From Lepas anatifera (Eukaryota; Arthropoda; Thecostraca; Lepadidae): DNA of 64,000 nt. The notes beneath the pieces were generated by a model. The model was not told where the DNA came from. It saw nothing but the letters and a program-made list of their open reading frames with translations, and did not search any database. The stretch is from positions 62,001-126,000 of the forward strand of contig JAOTON010001915.1 of the NCBI GenBank assembly GCA_034440635.1, read 5' to 3'. This document shows, in pieces, positions 22,930 through 34,439 of the stretch (position 1 is the stretch's first letter; the number at the start of each line of letters is the position of its first letter). The position numbers and the translations under genes are program-made.

Positions 22930-23187
22930 CACCCGCAGTGGAGCGGGTCCTAAAATTCCGCCACCTATTTTTCCGAGGTGTCCGGAGAACTGTTCGCCGC
23001 TGAAAAGCGCTACTTAATTAAATTTGAAAGAATTTATGTGAGCGTCGATTGGTTACGGAATTTTGAAAATTGTTTCGTATTTTTAAATAAAGGCTTTCAA
23101 AGTTAGACCTGTATTTCGAAACCGTCGCACCAGCTCGCCTGCACTGTAGAATGAGTGATGACGTCATAACGTCATATAATCGAACCA
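22930..23187. mobile_element. Left part of a TTAA element related to 11,445-12,345
   Basis: After TTAA (22,926-22,929) comes CACCCGCAGTGGAGCGGG. Blocks shared with the 11.4-kb element follow in order: TTTTTCCGAGGTG, GCGTCGATTGGT, AGGCTTTCAAAGT and GACGTCATAACGTCATATA. The right half is missing. Confidence 0.75.
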
Positions 23188-23849
23188 CCCCGGGGCGCAG
23201 CCCCGGCGCACGACAAATCGACAAATCAGTGGGTTGAAATAACACCCTCATATCTCAAATTTACATGAAAACTTGAAACTAGAGTTGTCAGTGATGCTGA
23301 AAACGACTGTGGTATTTTTAGTCTCGGCCGGATAATGGTTTCGGAGTTAAAGCCTCGGGAAATCCAGCATCGGATGCGTGCATCGGACTTTTGGCTTGAG
23401 TTTTTAGCCATTTAAATTGAAGGTATTCCTACAAAAAGTTACATTAAAATAATTTCAAAAGGCTAAAAATACGAATATATAAGTTTGATTACATTAATTG
23501 GCACGAATCTGTATAAAATGTAATTACAAACTTTTCCAATGATGAGCTTACATACTTCCTATATTTCTATTGACTTCAAAACACCTTCACGTGCAAGAGC
23601 ATTGCTTAAACTACATAAAACGTCAATAAAAAGAATGGATTCTACACAGCGAAATCAATACCGAGCACCGCAGACCAAGCCCAACACCGTCGCCGGCCAC
23701 TCAGCCTGCAGTCGGCACGCCGCATACACGCGTCCGGTTGGTAGTGGTGTAACGGGGAGGGGAGAACAGAGCAACACTGCGCTTCGGTGACACTGTATCT
23801 CTGTATCTCTGTATATGTATTAATCACCAACAGGCACATACCCAATTAT
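23188..23849. other. No gene recognised
   Basis: AT-rich unique sequence with a CCGGGGCGCAGCCCCGG palindrome at about 23,192. A CTGTATCT-type repeat near 23,793 may belong to the 3' tail of the next retrotransposon. Confidence 0.45.
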
Positions 23850-23951
23850 AGGTGAAGTCAATGAAAGATAAAAATGCATAATCACCAACAGCCTACTCCT
23901 AAAACGCGCAAAAAACATTTCTAACACAACAAACACAGATAATCAATCTGG

Positions 23952-25550
23952 TCACTGACCTATGAAAGCTGTATGTAGAGTCGTAAAAGAGGCGATACAC
24001 TTTTTAAGTCGTCCAATGGGATCCGTCAAAATATCGCAGGTTGGTGAGAAAGCTAAAAAGTTATTAACAACGCGAGGAGCCCGCACAAACACACATGATT
24101 GTATCGTGTTCACTCGACCAAAAGGCACATTTAAGAAAGTTGCACTAGCATTCCTGGTAGTTCTAGATGGTACATGAAGCGAGAAACATTCCAAAAGATG
24201 AGATGATGCAATGACACCTCTAAAAACCCTGCTTGTGAATAAGATGTCATGTTGTACACGCCTTGCCAATAAAGTACGAACATCATAAAACTTCGTCAAT
24301 TCCTCGTACCCTAATGATGGACAGGCTGGGTCAACATGGTTCGCAAGCCACATCAAAACCTTGTGTTGGATTCTTTCTACATGATCCAGATGACATTTTG
24401 CGGCTCCAGGCCAAAACACTGAACAATACTCTAAAACTGACCGAACACTTACATTAAAAGCCGCCAAAGCGGCCTTCTTATCCAGCTTATTTCTAGGGGA
24501 GGCTGTCTGGAAGGTTCTGATTAATAAACCGAGTGATCTGTTTGCTTTGGAAACCATCGAGTTTATATGGTCGGAAAAGGTAAGCTTTTGGTCAAGAATG
24601 ATTCCCAAATCTTTTATGGAAGAAACGTTCTCCAAAATTGTTCCGTTGATTTTATAAGCCGAATCAATGAGATTGCGTTTTAAAGATATTTTGAAAGACT
24701 TGCATTTTGAGGCGTTTAGATTCATCTTCCAGGCAGCAGCCCAACTTGTTACTGCGTCTAGGTCTTTCTGTAACGTGTTAACGTCATTTTGGGATTTCAC
24801 GTGATGGAATATTTTCAGATCGTCCGCGAAAAGCAAACACTTGGTAGAAACTACGTGTGGCAGGTCGTTTACGAAAACTGAAAACAACAACGGTGAGATG
24901 AGCCCTCCCTCTGGTGTGCCTGAGGCCACACGAGCCCAATCCGAAACTTTTCCTTTCGGCACCACTCTCTGTTTACGTCTGCCAAAATAAGAACTCAACC
25001 ATCTCAACGCTAAGTTGTCAATGCCATACATTTGCTGCAGTTTGTACAATAAAAGACGATGTTAACACTTTGGAACGCGCTCGAGAAATCTGTGTACACT
25101 GCGTCTAGCTGACTGCTGTCAGAAATGGCTTTCCATCTGTGTGCCAAAAAAGATGCCAGATTAGATTGACATGATCTATTTGGCAAGAATCCATGCCGAC
25201 ATAGAGAAAGATGAGGCCGGACGTGCTGGTAAATCTGGTTGAATACTATTTTTCAAAAATTTTGGCGCAAAGAGGCAGCAATGAAACAGAGTGGTAGTTG
25301 CCAGGATTTTTTCGTGACCCTTTTTGAATATCGGAACAATATTTGCTTTTCCCCACTGCTCAGGAAATATTCCACAGTTGAGGGACATTTTGAAATTTTT
25401 GCACAGAGGGCTAGCCTGTTCTCCAGCACAATCGCGAAGCACGCGAGCACTTAACCCATCAGGACCGCAGGCTTTGGTTACAACTAATTCTTGCAGCAAG
25501 CGACGTACAGTTTCCTCTGACACAGTGAAGGCAATGAAACGATCATCCAC
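23952..25550 (-). pseudogene. Reverse transcriptase domain of the 2A-bearing element
   Basis: The N-terminal block (25,550-25,176) has ACGPDGLSARVL and WGKANIVPIFKKG; a frame break follows. VYTDFSSAFQSVN is read near 25,110, then the 365-residue frame 25,049-23,952 with SGTPEGGLISPLLFSVFVND and the catalytic LLFADDLKIF, then a thumb region with LGIILDQKLTF and VLEYCSVFWPG. The usual GVPQGS motif is GTPEGG. At least two frameshifts. The 3' end reaches a normal stop at 23,952. Confidence 0.85.
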
Positions 25551-25563
25551 ACTAAAAGGTATG

Positions 25564-26948
25564 TCAGGGAAATTTACAGCTTAATAGGTTGGCCTTGTCT
25601 GTGTCGTCGGTAAAAAGTACGTCATTGCTTTCTAAAACCGGTACTCCCTTCGTCTGTTTAAAACACTTCATAAAAGTCCAAAAACGTTTCGGGTTGTTTG
25701 TAAAGTCTGAAACAAGACATTTCAGGTACTGTGGAGTAGCCCTGACTAGACAAGTGTTTGAAAGCAGCGCGCTTGTCAGCAAAGTCCGCCTTCACACGTT
25801 CATCACCAGGCTGGCGCTTCATTCGTTCAAAGGCAGCCTGCTTCATTTTCAGTGCACGCCTGACCTCTGCGTTGAACCATGGCGGATAACGTTTTTTGGG
25901 AACAACTAATGGTATATGATCACGGATGGCGGCGTCAACAAGAGAATAAAATAGTGATACAGCTTCGTCGATATCCATACCGTCCAACAAATGCCAGGGA
26001 GCCATCCTTAAAGCTGCTCGGAGCCCATCAAAATCAGCTCGGCGGTAGTTATAAGCCGCAGAGCATGTAGCTCGCAGAGGAAGCTGTGTACGTATAACGA
26101 ACGAGATTGCAACCTCGTCATGATCACAGGCGATCGTGCTTTTCCTGGGTACAGCACTCACGTTGGTAATACCCCTTGACAACACCAGATCAAGGGTGTT
26201 CTGTTGGCAATGTGACGTGCTGGCTAAGGTCAAGGAATTCACACTGGTCAACAAAGTCAACGGCTCGTCTCGAGTTTCTGATCAGCATCGCATTCACACG
26301 CCCATCCCTCTGCTGCCTCCATTTAATCTCAGGTAAATTGAAATCGCCAAGTACAAGCAAAGGCCCAGTGCAGGGTAGTGCTGCCAAACACTGCAATATC
26401 CCAGCCAAAGACAGATCATCGTTCGGGGGCCGGTAACAAACAACAACAGTCATACTAGGTCGAGCCAGCTTGATGAGCAGAGTCTCAGTGTTCAGATCCG
26501 GCTCGGTGCGTCTGGTTGGTTGCATAGATGAGCGTACGGCGCAAAGAACTCCCTCTCCGACATCGCCCCTGTCACGGCGAAATAAAGTGTGGTCAGGAAA
26601 AGAAGCTCCCAATTCAGCGTCGCAGATGTCGCTGTCTAGCCAAGTTTCGTTGAAGGCGATCACGTCAAAGGTCTTCAATTCCTCCACTCTTGCTCGTAGT
26701 GAACCCAGTTTGTTTCGAAGACTTTGGGCGTTGTGGAGTAAAGCAGTGCATGTTGAAAGGTGCTCCTGGCTGCGTAACTCGCCGTCATTTACCGGTCCTG
26801 GATTCGTCTCGATATCTCCTGCTAGCAAGGAAAGTCGCAATTGAAACGTTGCAACTGAAGACGTACAGTACGGGACACGAGACGTGTTGAAGCTACGTCC
26901 CCTTCCAAATTGCAGGACAATCCTTGGTATAGGAGGGGCTCGCAGCAC
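25564..26948 (-). pseudogene. Leader, APE endonuclease and linker of the 2A-bearing element
   Basis: The first frame (26,948-26,190) reads a leader of about 40 residues, the 2A-like motif (residues 44-52), then endonuclease blocks ALLHNAQSLRNK, VIAFNETWLDSD, CYRPPNDD and LVLGDFNLPEIKW. A shift near 26,225 moves to the frame with TLDLVLSRG and CDHDEVAISF, ending the nuclease. The linker has YPPWFNAEVRRALKMK, then the last frame (25,782-25,564) with YLKCLVSDFTNNPKRFWTFMK. The catalytic E (ETW) and the D/N of GDFN are kept. Confidence 0.83.
26793..26819 (-). other. 2A-like ribosome-skipping motif GDIETNPGP
   Basis: Residues 44-52 of the leader frame match the D-x-E-x-N-P-G-P consensus exactly, and a leucine-rich stretch (LRLSLLA) precedes it as in active 2A sequences. 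Such motifs are known at the N-termini of some APE retrotransposons. The predicted break is between the last Gly and Pro. Activity is untested. Confidence 0.85.
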
Positions 26949-27081
26949 GTCCAGAGGTAACGGAGGTTTTACCGAACTTCTCGTACCCGTCAGTGGCCGG
27001 CTGCACGCGGACAGTACTAAAAACAGCAGCAGGACAGTACTAAAAAACAGCAGCAGCGCCGCACTCCGGACCAGTCTTGGT

Positions 27082-27149
27082 GGGTTTTGAACTCGGGTCT
27101 TCTGAACTAAAGCCGGACTCCTTTACCACTCAACCAGCGGCCGCACACC
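27082..27149 (-). other. tRNA-Leu-like sequence (SINE head or tRNA pseudogene)
   Basis: The minus strand has an A box TGGTTGAGTGG, a TTTAG in the anticodon-loop position and a B-box-like GAGTTCAAAACC. The acceptor arms do not pair well, so I do not call a working tRNA. It lies just upstream of the 2A-bearing retrotransposon. Confidence 0.45.
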
Positions 27150-28334
27150 GCCCCCGAGTGATAAACAACTTGTGGATTGTCTCCCCTGATCAAACGCGCG
27201 GGAGCCCTCGGAAAACATGGCGGAGAGGGCACCCTGCATCCAACAACCCGACTCTAAATTCCTACTGTCGGGCGTGTACACTTAAAACGAACATTAAAGG
27301 GACATTGTCGCAAAAATTTTTATTGGCTAGATCAAAAGGTTACAAAAAGCTGTTTCAGAAGTTATATTCTCATTTTTGCAAATTCAGGCTCAAAATGCCT
27401 CAAAATCGGCCTCAAAGTCAACATTTCTAGACGACTTTACCGAGTCCTTATGGTAACGATAAAGTGACGTAGACCCGGCTATAGCTATCAATTTGTATAT
27501 AAAAAATGTCAAACATTTCTTTTAAAGAAGTTCAGTGGCTAACACCTATAACATCAAAAATTATTCTATAAAAATAACTTTCTAAAACGCTTCTGAAACA
27601 GAAATATAGGACTTTAAAGAAATACCATCAACCAATCAGAAGCCCAGTCCTTATAGGATCTGGTCACGTGGGCTTATCTTACATCAATGTGATGTCATTA
27701 CGGCTTTCGCTGAGTTATCGATATTCACCATTTCGAAAGCCGTGGCAAACGCGGAGATATGAATACAAATTCTATAACACTAATTAGCGCTGCGGTCAGG
27801 CCCGAATACCCTAAAGATTATAATTAATAATTGTTCGTTATTGCATGATTGCATTGCAGCTAAAATGATACAATAAAAAGATACGGGTAGCGCGATCCAG
27901 AAGAGCCTCTTTTGAGGCATGAAAAAAGCTTTTGGTGCTTTTTCAGACGAGGAGATTGTCGCCTCTCCGGTCTCGTGGATCTACATATCGTCGGTTATCT
28001 GTACGTATAATAGTTTGAGCCTTTGATGTGGTCAATTGAGATTTTCTTAGAGGGAAAAAATGTATGCGTGAAAATTTAATGAAACAATTTGAATTTTTGC
28101 CATCCATATTTGTTGGCCACCAATGCCCATTGAGGTTTTGTGTAGTGAGTTAAGTCAAACACTAATCCTATCAAATATGGGCAATGCATTTAATGTTTCT
28201 GTTCTGCATTAATTAGGTTCATGAAGTTGCCAGAAAGCAAATTGTATGCTCAATTAATAACTTCATTTTGGCCCACTATTATAGCTGTGGTCTCGTTTCG
28301 TCTGTCGACACCAATCAGCGAGCAGCATTGAGTC

Positions 28335-28688
28335 CCAGTCTGCAAAGTATGGCAGCAGGCTAGATGAGTCACACCAGCCACCTAAAATCATTGCACCGCC
28401 AGACACCAAAAATTCACACCAATCTGCCATATACCATAGGGAAAATGCACCCTTTCCTACCCACACAATGCAATGCTACCTCTTTTATTAGTCAAATACT
28501 TGTTATAAGGTCCCCTCCTGTGTCTTTATAACCATTCAGCCATTATTTGTTTGTTTTTCAGTGTCACCTTCCTTGCACCAGTCTGGGAAATTCACACCAG
28601 GTCGATGAAATTCACACCACTCGCTCTTGTCTCCGAGGGCACTCACCCTGGCAAGATCTCGTCGAAAATGCCATACTTTGCACACTGG
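28335..28688. mobile_element. hAT-type MITE, 354 bp, copy 1
   Basis: Inverted ends CCAGTCTGCAAAGTATGGCA and CCAGTGTGCAAAGTATGGCA. Perfect 8-bp TSD ATTGAGTC at 28,327-28,334 and 28,689-28,696. The same element is at 61,917-62,270 with a different perfect TSD. No coding capacity. Confidence 0.92.
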
Positions 28689-28696
28689 ATTGAGTC

Positions 28697-30180
28697 TATG
28701 TCACATGACTATAGCCTCTCACTGAGAACCAATCTTAGAACCAATCTTAGATTTACAGGCTGGCAACCTGCTGTGGTGCTGCTGGAAAAACAGTAACAGC
28801 ACAACAGTGGCAGCATACTATTTTGTGATTGGTAGATAAGTATTCTGGTTCATTTTTGTCTGATTAGCCATAGCACATACTAAAGGCAGTTGTGGTATTT
28901 CTTTCTAGAGGAGAGGCTAGAGGGCTTGCGGACAAGGCTGTGCTGGCAGACGGAACAAGGCTTATAAGCAGTGTCAATGCCAAAAAGTCCTCATTTTATT
29001 GTTGCACAGGTCAATTTGTGTACCAAAATAGGTGAAAATTATTGGTGATGGCAATTCTCCAATGATTATTTAAGCATATTATTTTTGAATTGCCCATATT
29101 CCCTCTCTTTTTGGTCTAACTTTATATTTACAATATTTGTGCACTCTAGTAAAAGTCTATATCAAGCTTGTAATTTGAATTACAAATTTCTACCTGTTAC
29201 AAATACTGGCTCTGCACAATGTGGGCATGCCAGTGCATTTGCTGCTTAGCTTACCTTCTTTTAAGTATGAAAATGTTTTTGATTAATTTTACAGATTGAA
29301 ACAGATTTTCCATTTATTTTGGTACCATACAGTACATAGTAGTCAGTGTACTCCTATCCACTTCTCGGATCAAGTTACTCATATTTCAAGTGCTACTGTT
29401 TGTTTCCAGACATGAAAGTGACTGTAGCATGAATTCATCCATCTGCCCTCTGAAAATGCCCATCTGTATTCATGCCCATCTGCAGATTAATTCCTCCATC
29501 TGCCCTCTGAAAATGCCCATCTTCATGCTTTTTATAATTGATATTAAAAATGAACTGAAGGAAAACTAGGATAAGATGTAGTATGATTTGAAACACTAGG
29601 AGTGTAACCAATACAACAATATAATTGTGAACAAAGAGTATGGATAGACATGTAGGAATGACAGGAGGGCAGTCTTGGGTGATGCAATTTTTTGTGTTTT
29701 CCTGGAAGAATATATGAAAGATTAGGCTGGTCACTTCAAAGAGAAAATTTGTTTACTAGAAAACCTGTCTTTTGTAGCTGTTGTGGATCGTCAAGCTATC
29801 GTCCCAATGGACCAGCTTGTGTATGATCATTTTGTTTGTTAGTTTGAATGGGATGAACCCAATCAGACCGATTCTCCCATAGACCTGAAATTTGGAATAT
29901 TTGTTTGCTATTGTGGGCCAGTGTTGAAATAATGTATTATAATTTATAAAAAGCATGATTTTGCATGGTTCCAACCGACTCCTCCACAAACCCATGATCT
30001 AGACTATACATCGTCTTTGGTTTGGGGATGTCTTTGTTCTTGAATATATATATTTTGCATATGTTTAAAACAAGATTCAGTGATATCTTGTTTGCTTTCA
30101 TTTTGGGCTTGTGATATTTTATTGGTACCCTTTATTTGGTCCCATTTGTTCCTGCTGTGAAAATATGTTCTAATTTAAGA
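28697..30180. other. No gene recognised
   Basis: AT-rich DNA inside the large TTAA element. Around 29,440-29,520 a CCATCTGCCCTCTGAAAATG word is duplicated in tandem. No other structure seen. Confidence 0.45.
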
Positions 30181-30223
30181 AGAGCCTACCCCAGCAAGCT
30201 GAACGCAAAACAGAAATAATCAG

Positions 30224-30412
30224 GTGCTGCCCCTCGACAGTGACTATCGCAAATTACGCCTGCTGCTGGAAGACAAGCTTCAGAGGACGAGCAATGGAAT
30301 CCCAGAGTTGGCAGAGTACCACAGCCAGCAGTTTTCTGCATTGAACACGAACCTGCCTGAGTGCACATCGGTCGTCTGCCTATGTGCCCGCAGTATACGT
30401 TCATGTATTTGC
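30224..30412 (+). CDS. Possible internal exon, unknown protein
   Basis: A 63-codon stretch without stops starts after a CAG and ends before a strong donor (GTAAGTGG at 30,413), phase 0 at both ends. Its composition looks protein-like (LPLDSDYRKLRLLLEDKLQ, then PELAEYHSQQFSALN). I recognise no domain. The splice acceptor lacks a good pyrimidine tract. It could belong to the surrounding TTAA element or to the gene at 35.8-50.5 kb. Confidence 0.3.
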
Positions 30413-32283
30413 GTAAGTGGTGTTTATCGCCGTATATTAAGGCAAATCCTCTGAGGACCTCAGTAAAACATGCCATTAAAAGTATTTTTTAGCCTAAAGG
30501 TAAGAAAACTAGTAATGCGAAGGGTCTTTATAGTCAAAAATCAAGTGGTCAGATTTTGTTGGTGGTCGTACGTGCGAAAGTCGGCGAAAATAATAAGTGA
30601 CACCTCTGTGCTCAGACTATGGCTGTGAACATTTTATCAAACCGTGTAGCACTTATTGTGGACAGATGCAAAATCTGTTATGCTTTTGATGTACAATCAG
30701 TATTTGGTTCGCTCCCAGCCTTCTTAGAGTGCACTTCAAGGACTGGAAGCTGGGAGCTGCATACCCACTGGTGGGTTCAGGGGAAATTTACTTTCCTCCC
30801 AAACTCTGCGATTTTCACCGCCCTTTAAAAATGTGTATTCACGATTTAAGACCTTGTCCTCCCCCCCCCACAAAAAACATTGGCCTGGATCCGTCACTGA
30901 CGTACTGAGTTATATCCTCTAGTCCACGTTGCACTCGGAAGATTGCTCATTGGGAACTCGCAGATCTGATTGTTGAACGCGTTTCTCACCTGCCGAGGGT
31001 TATCACTCGCTTGTAATTTCCTGGTAGGTTATATTTTCTCATGTTTTGTGAGATTGAATATAAGCCTCATTGATCAACTGATACCTGTTGGTTTTTAAAA
31101 GTAGATGAATTTTGCATTGCGTAGCCGAGGAGCATGATTATAAATTGGTAAGATGTTTCATGGTTTTGCCTCTCGAATTCTTGACGCAAAATGGAGCCTG
31201 TGATCACACTGTGATCACATATTCGGGCACAGCCCCTCGTCAGAATCCTTATAATACAATAAGCGAAAACTTATGGTCATAGTGTGACCAAGGCTTGAAA
31301 TTTAGGTCTGATATGGATATCGAATGCCGGAATAATGCAGTTCAGTACCGGAATATTCAAATATTGGAACTCGATTCGAGGTTATCCTAGCACTCTGACG
31401 AAAAATTTATGTGTTCACCTATTATATTATGAGAATTTTGTTGAAGGGATGTACCTGAATATTCATCAGTGTACTAGCCCCATTTTGCAACCATGATTCG
31501 AGAAGGCTGGTCATTGAACATCTTATCAACGTAGATAATCTAATAAAAAATCTAATAAAAATAACGGTTAATATACTATTTTCTATAATGATATGATGTT
31601 ATATGAAGTGCTTCTGGAATTGTTTGTTTTATTATGAGAAAGGACCGTTTCCGAAATCGGAAGTATTAAAAATAAAACTTATCATTTTCATAAACAAATG
31701 TCATTCTTGAGGCTAGCAGCTTGCTTGTCTTAAAGCCGCGATGCGTCTTCTTAGGTTTAGACTCTGTCACTACCAATGTTTAGATTAATTATAGAATCCT
31801 TTTTATTTAATACCAACTGTTCCAGGCTATAATTTTGAGGTATATTTTCTTGATGGGCCCTGATCAGAAACTAACTCAACTTCAAGTCAAAAACGATTTA
31901 TTCTTAAATCTTGTATATCTCTATACGAAAAAATTAGAAAGAGCTACCATCACGGACAGAGGAGTGAGGTGGCCAGTCCATCTCCAACCTGCAACACACA
32001 ACAAACGTTCCCCCTGAAACAAAAAGTGATCAGGTTTGGGTTCGTGGTGCGTTCCACACTTGGTGGCTGCACATATTTTTGTTAGTTCATCCAAGGATCG
32101 TGGTGGCTGCTCTCTGGTTCCCCAGTTCTGACGCATATCAAGAGTTATTCTTCCATTCACATTATTCTTATTATTCTCTATCACATTCAGCTATTCTCCG
32201 GTTCTCTAGACTACGTGTTTTTATATTCTCCAGAGACCAAAGAATTACAATTGTATCAAAGATTTAGATGTCGACGGACACAT
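30413..32283. other. No gene recognised
   Basis: AT-rich DNA with short frames. Near 30,884 a CCTGGATCCGTCACTGACG block resembles the end of a dispersed repeat also hinted at near 33,510 and 50,840. Confidence 0.45.
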
Positions 32284-32664
32284 TTAATCGGATTCATTGA
32301 TTGAGTGTTCCGGCCATATGGGGGGCGCCCTGCAGGCGCCCCAACCGCCGCAGGAACATCGCCAGCCGTCGTGGGTCCGCCAGCGCCCCCGGATGGGCGG
32401 GTCGTCCCGTCCAAATATGTCCCAGTGCAGGTCAGCGCACGCAGGGCACCGGGTCAGAAGTTGGTGGAGGATCTCGTCCTCTCCATCGTCGCATTCCTGG
32501 AACGTGACCTCCCGGTCCAGGCCGATCCTCTTTCGGTAGCTGCACAGGAGAAGGGAGTGACCAGTGCGCAGGCGCTCCACCTCCACACTCTCCTGCCGTG
32601 AAAGGCCCAGGCGGTCTTTCAGGGTGGTCCGCCCTGGGAGACCGCCACATTTAATCTCGAACAC
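32284..32664 (-). pseudogene. C-terminal fragment of an I/R1-like retrotransposon ORF2
   Basis: The frame reads VEVERLRTGHS, then SYRKRIGL, ECDDGEDEILHQLLTRCPAC, the post-RNase-H C-terminal region with a Cys/His knuckle seen in I-like elements. Only this 3' end is present. It is related in layout, not identical, to the end at 56,760-57,207. Confidence 0.65.
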
Positions 32665-32714
32665 GTTTTATCTCGTACGGATTAACGTTTTATCTCATTG
32701 TTTTACCAGATTAA

Positions 32715-33111
32715 CACGCGCATTGACGGGGCTCTAAGCCACCTTCGCTTTGACAGGGGGTCGGGTACCCCTAAAATCTCGAGAACCACGGTAGGTAGTG
32801 AAAAATGGTAAACGGCGTTGGGTAGCCCATACGCTTCTCCATCGAAATATTTTAACCATTTTGTCAGGTCACTTCAATCGGATGAGTTCACTTTGTTCCG
32901 ACTTATGTTGTCTTAAACTTTGAGGTCAGGTCACTTGACCTGCACTGGTGACCTGACCTGAGATAACCTAACCTTAAAATTTTGACAAAAGTTGTAAAAA
33001 TGATGAGAGAAGGTATGTCAGTACGGCGGCGCTACGCGCCGCCGTTTTTATGTTCTATTCGGAAAACCAGACGGGGGAGGGGCAAGTACCCGCCTCCCGT
33101 CAATGCGTGTG
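32715..33111. mobile_element. Short TTAA-flanked element, 397 bp
   Basis: TTAA at 32,711-32,714 and 33,112-33,115. Ends CACGCGCATTGACGGG and, complemented, CACACGCATTGACGGG. The termini resemble those of the 11.4-kb element (CACGCGCA). Inside, GGCGGCGCTACGCGCCGCCG (33,023-33,042) is a GC-rich hairpin. A block resembling 32,740 (AGCCACC-TTCGCTTT) recurs outside at 33,174. Confidence 0.75.
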
Positions 33112-33813
33112 TTAAACTACTAATTAACCTCAAGGCACATTAATCTCGAGATTATCACCTTAATCTCATAGAGCCACCCTTGCTTTTTTATTGGGTCGGT
33201 TTCTGGTTCTTGGTTTGCACGAAAACCGGCCAGCCTTCAAGAATGGCCTTCAGCAAAGGACACAAGACATTTTCGAACGACGAACAGCGTGTCCCGGTGG
33301 TCAGAAAACAGGGGAACTGGTCTCCAATAGAGGGAAATCCGACGGATTGAGAACCATTGCAGGGAGCTGGAGACAAGCCGGTCCCAGTTTGGTACGCCGG
33401 TCAGATTAAAAAAAATATTTGGGGCTAATATTCCCTTTCCCTCAACTACCTGGACGGAGGGATAACCAGAAGAAATTGTCCTTAGAATAGCTACGTCATC
33501 CCATAGGAGGATCCAGGAGGGCAAAGGAGGCACGTGCCCCCCACCCCCTCTCTAATCAACTGTCGGTGAATCCTAAAATGGCTCGTGCCATCCCCTCCCC
33601 CCAGGATGCGAAAATCGGCGCACATGGATAGGATTTAGCGTCCATCTGATAAGTTTTGCCGGCCAAAGGTGGCGGCCTCTACCCCCCCTGGTCCGGATGG
33701 TGCCCTCCCTGGAAGTTACCCCCCCCGATCAGCAATCATGGATCCGATTATGCTTCATCCATTAGTACGCCTGAACAAACAAGAAGAAAATCAGAAAAAA
33801 TTTACAGTGAAAG

Positions 33814-33888
33814 GTTCCACGACCTAGATTCGAACCTGTATCACCCGTGTGAGAGTCGGGAATGGAGGCCACTATACCATCCCTGCCG
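33814..33888 (-). other. tRNA-Glu-like sequence, degraded
   Basis: The minus strand carries A box TGGTATAGTGG, a CTC in the anticodon position between CCCG and CGGG arms, and B box GGTTCGAATC. The acceptor ends do not pair, so it is probably a pseudogene or SINE head. Flanks not examined further. Confidence 0.5.
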
Positions 33889-34362
33889 TACGACATCTGC
33901 CCGATTTTAAAACTTTCCTGATTAGTTTTCTCAAGCCGAATGTTTTGGACAAACTAATGTTATATTTGTATTTTTGAGGCTTAATAAAAATAAATTGAAT
34001 ACGAATACAGCATGACAACATTTTTTATTCCATACAAATCATTTCTAGAACTTAAGACTTTGATTGATAGAATAGAGGTGAAGAGCAGGTTACAGCCCAT
34101 TATTGGTATTGTTAACAAATTTGAATAATTGTTGAGTGGCCTCCAAAAATTCAGCTGAAAATAAAGAAATGATTGACGGTTCCAATATCAGGATTTTTCA
34201 AATATTAAGAAACCACAATAAAAATTTTTGCGAAAATGTCCCTTTAACGGACCGAAAACCGAACAATGTGCGTAAGGAGAAGGTTTTTCCGGGTCCAGAC
34301 AAGTGATAGCGGCTTGCTGACCAGGAAAAACCCGAAAAAACTACGGAGCGTCAAACGCAAAG

Positions 34363-34398
34363 CCACACCCAGCGCACAGCGGGGTGCGCTGGGTGTGG
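34363..34398. repeat. Perfect hairpin, 14-bp stem and 8-base loop
   Basis: CCACACCCAGCGCA is followed after eight bases by its exact complement TGCGCTGGGTGTGG. It lies between the large TTAA element and a fragment of the AGGTCA-bearing family. No T run or CTRR follows, so neither a Pol III terminator nor a Helitron end is indicated. Confidence 0.85.
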
Positions 34399-34439
34399 CA
34401 TTATTAAGCATCACGTATGTCATGCCATGAATTCATAGT

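Larger units (their letters stand above)
23850..26960 (-). mobile_element. Jockey/CR1-like retrotransposon with 2A-like N-terminus
   Basis: A nearly full-length ORF2 on the minus strand: N-terminal leader with a 2A-like motif, APE endonuclease, linker, RT. It is broken into several frames. Upstream (about 27,010-27,060) a 24-bp direct repeat with ACAGTACTAAAAA may be 5' UTR. The 3' limit is unclear. Clade naming is approximate. Confidence 0.83.
27298..34243. mobile_element. Large TTAA-flanked element, Kolobok-like, 6946 bp
   Basis: Ends are AGGGACATT, one variable base (G or T), then TCGCAAAAATTTTTATTG: a 28-bp inverted repeat with one mismatch. TTAA flanks both sides (27,294-27,297 and 34,244-34,247). 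It contains a hAT-type MITE, a retrotransposon 3' fragment, another TTAA element and a tRNA-like sequence, so part of the length is secondary. No THAP or DDE transposase is recognisable. Confidence 0.72.

Noticed and set aside
33814..33888. Functional tRNA-Glu gene
   Set aside because: A and B boxes are good but the acceptor arms do not pair.
34240..34400. Helitron terminus at the 34.4-kb hairpin
   Set aside because: No CTRR end or AT target follows the hairpin.
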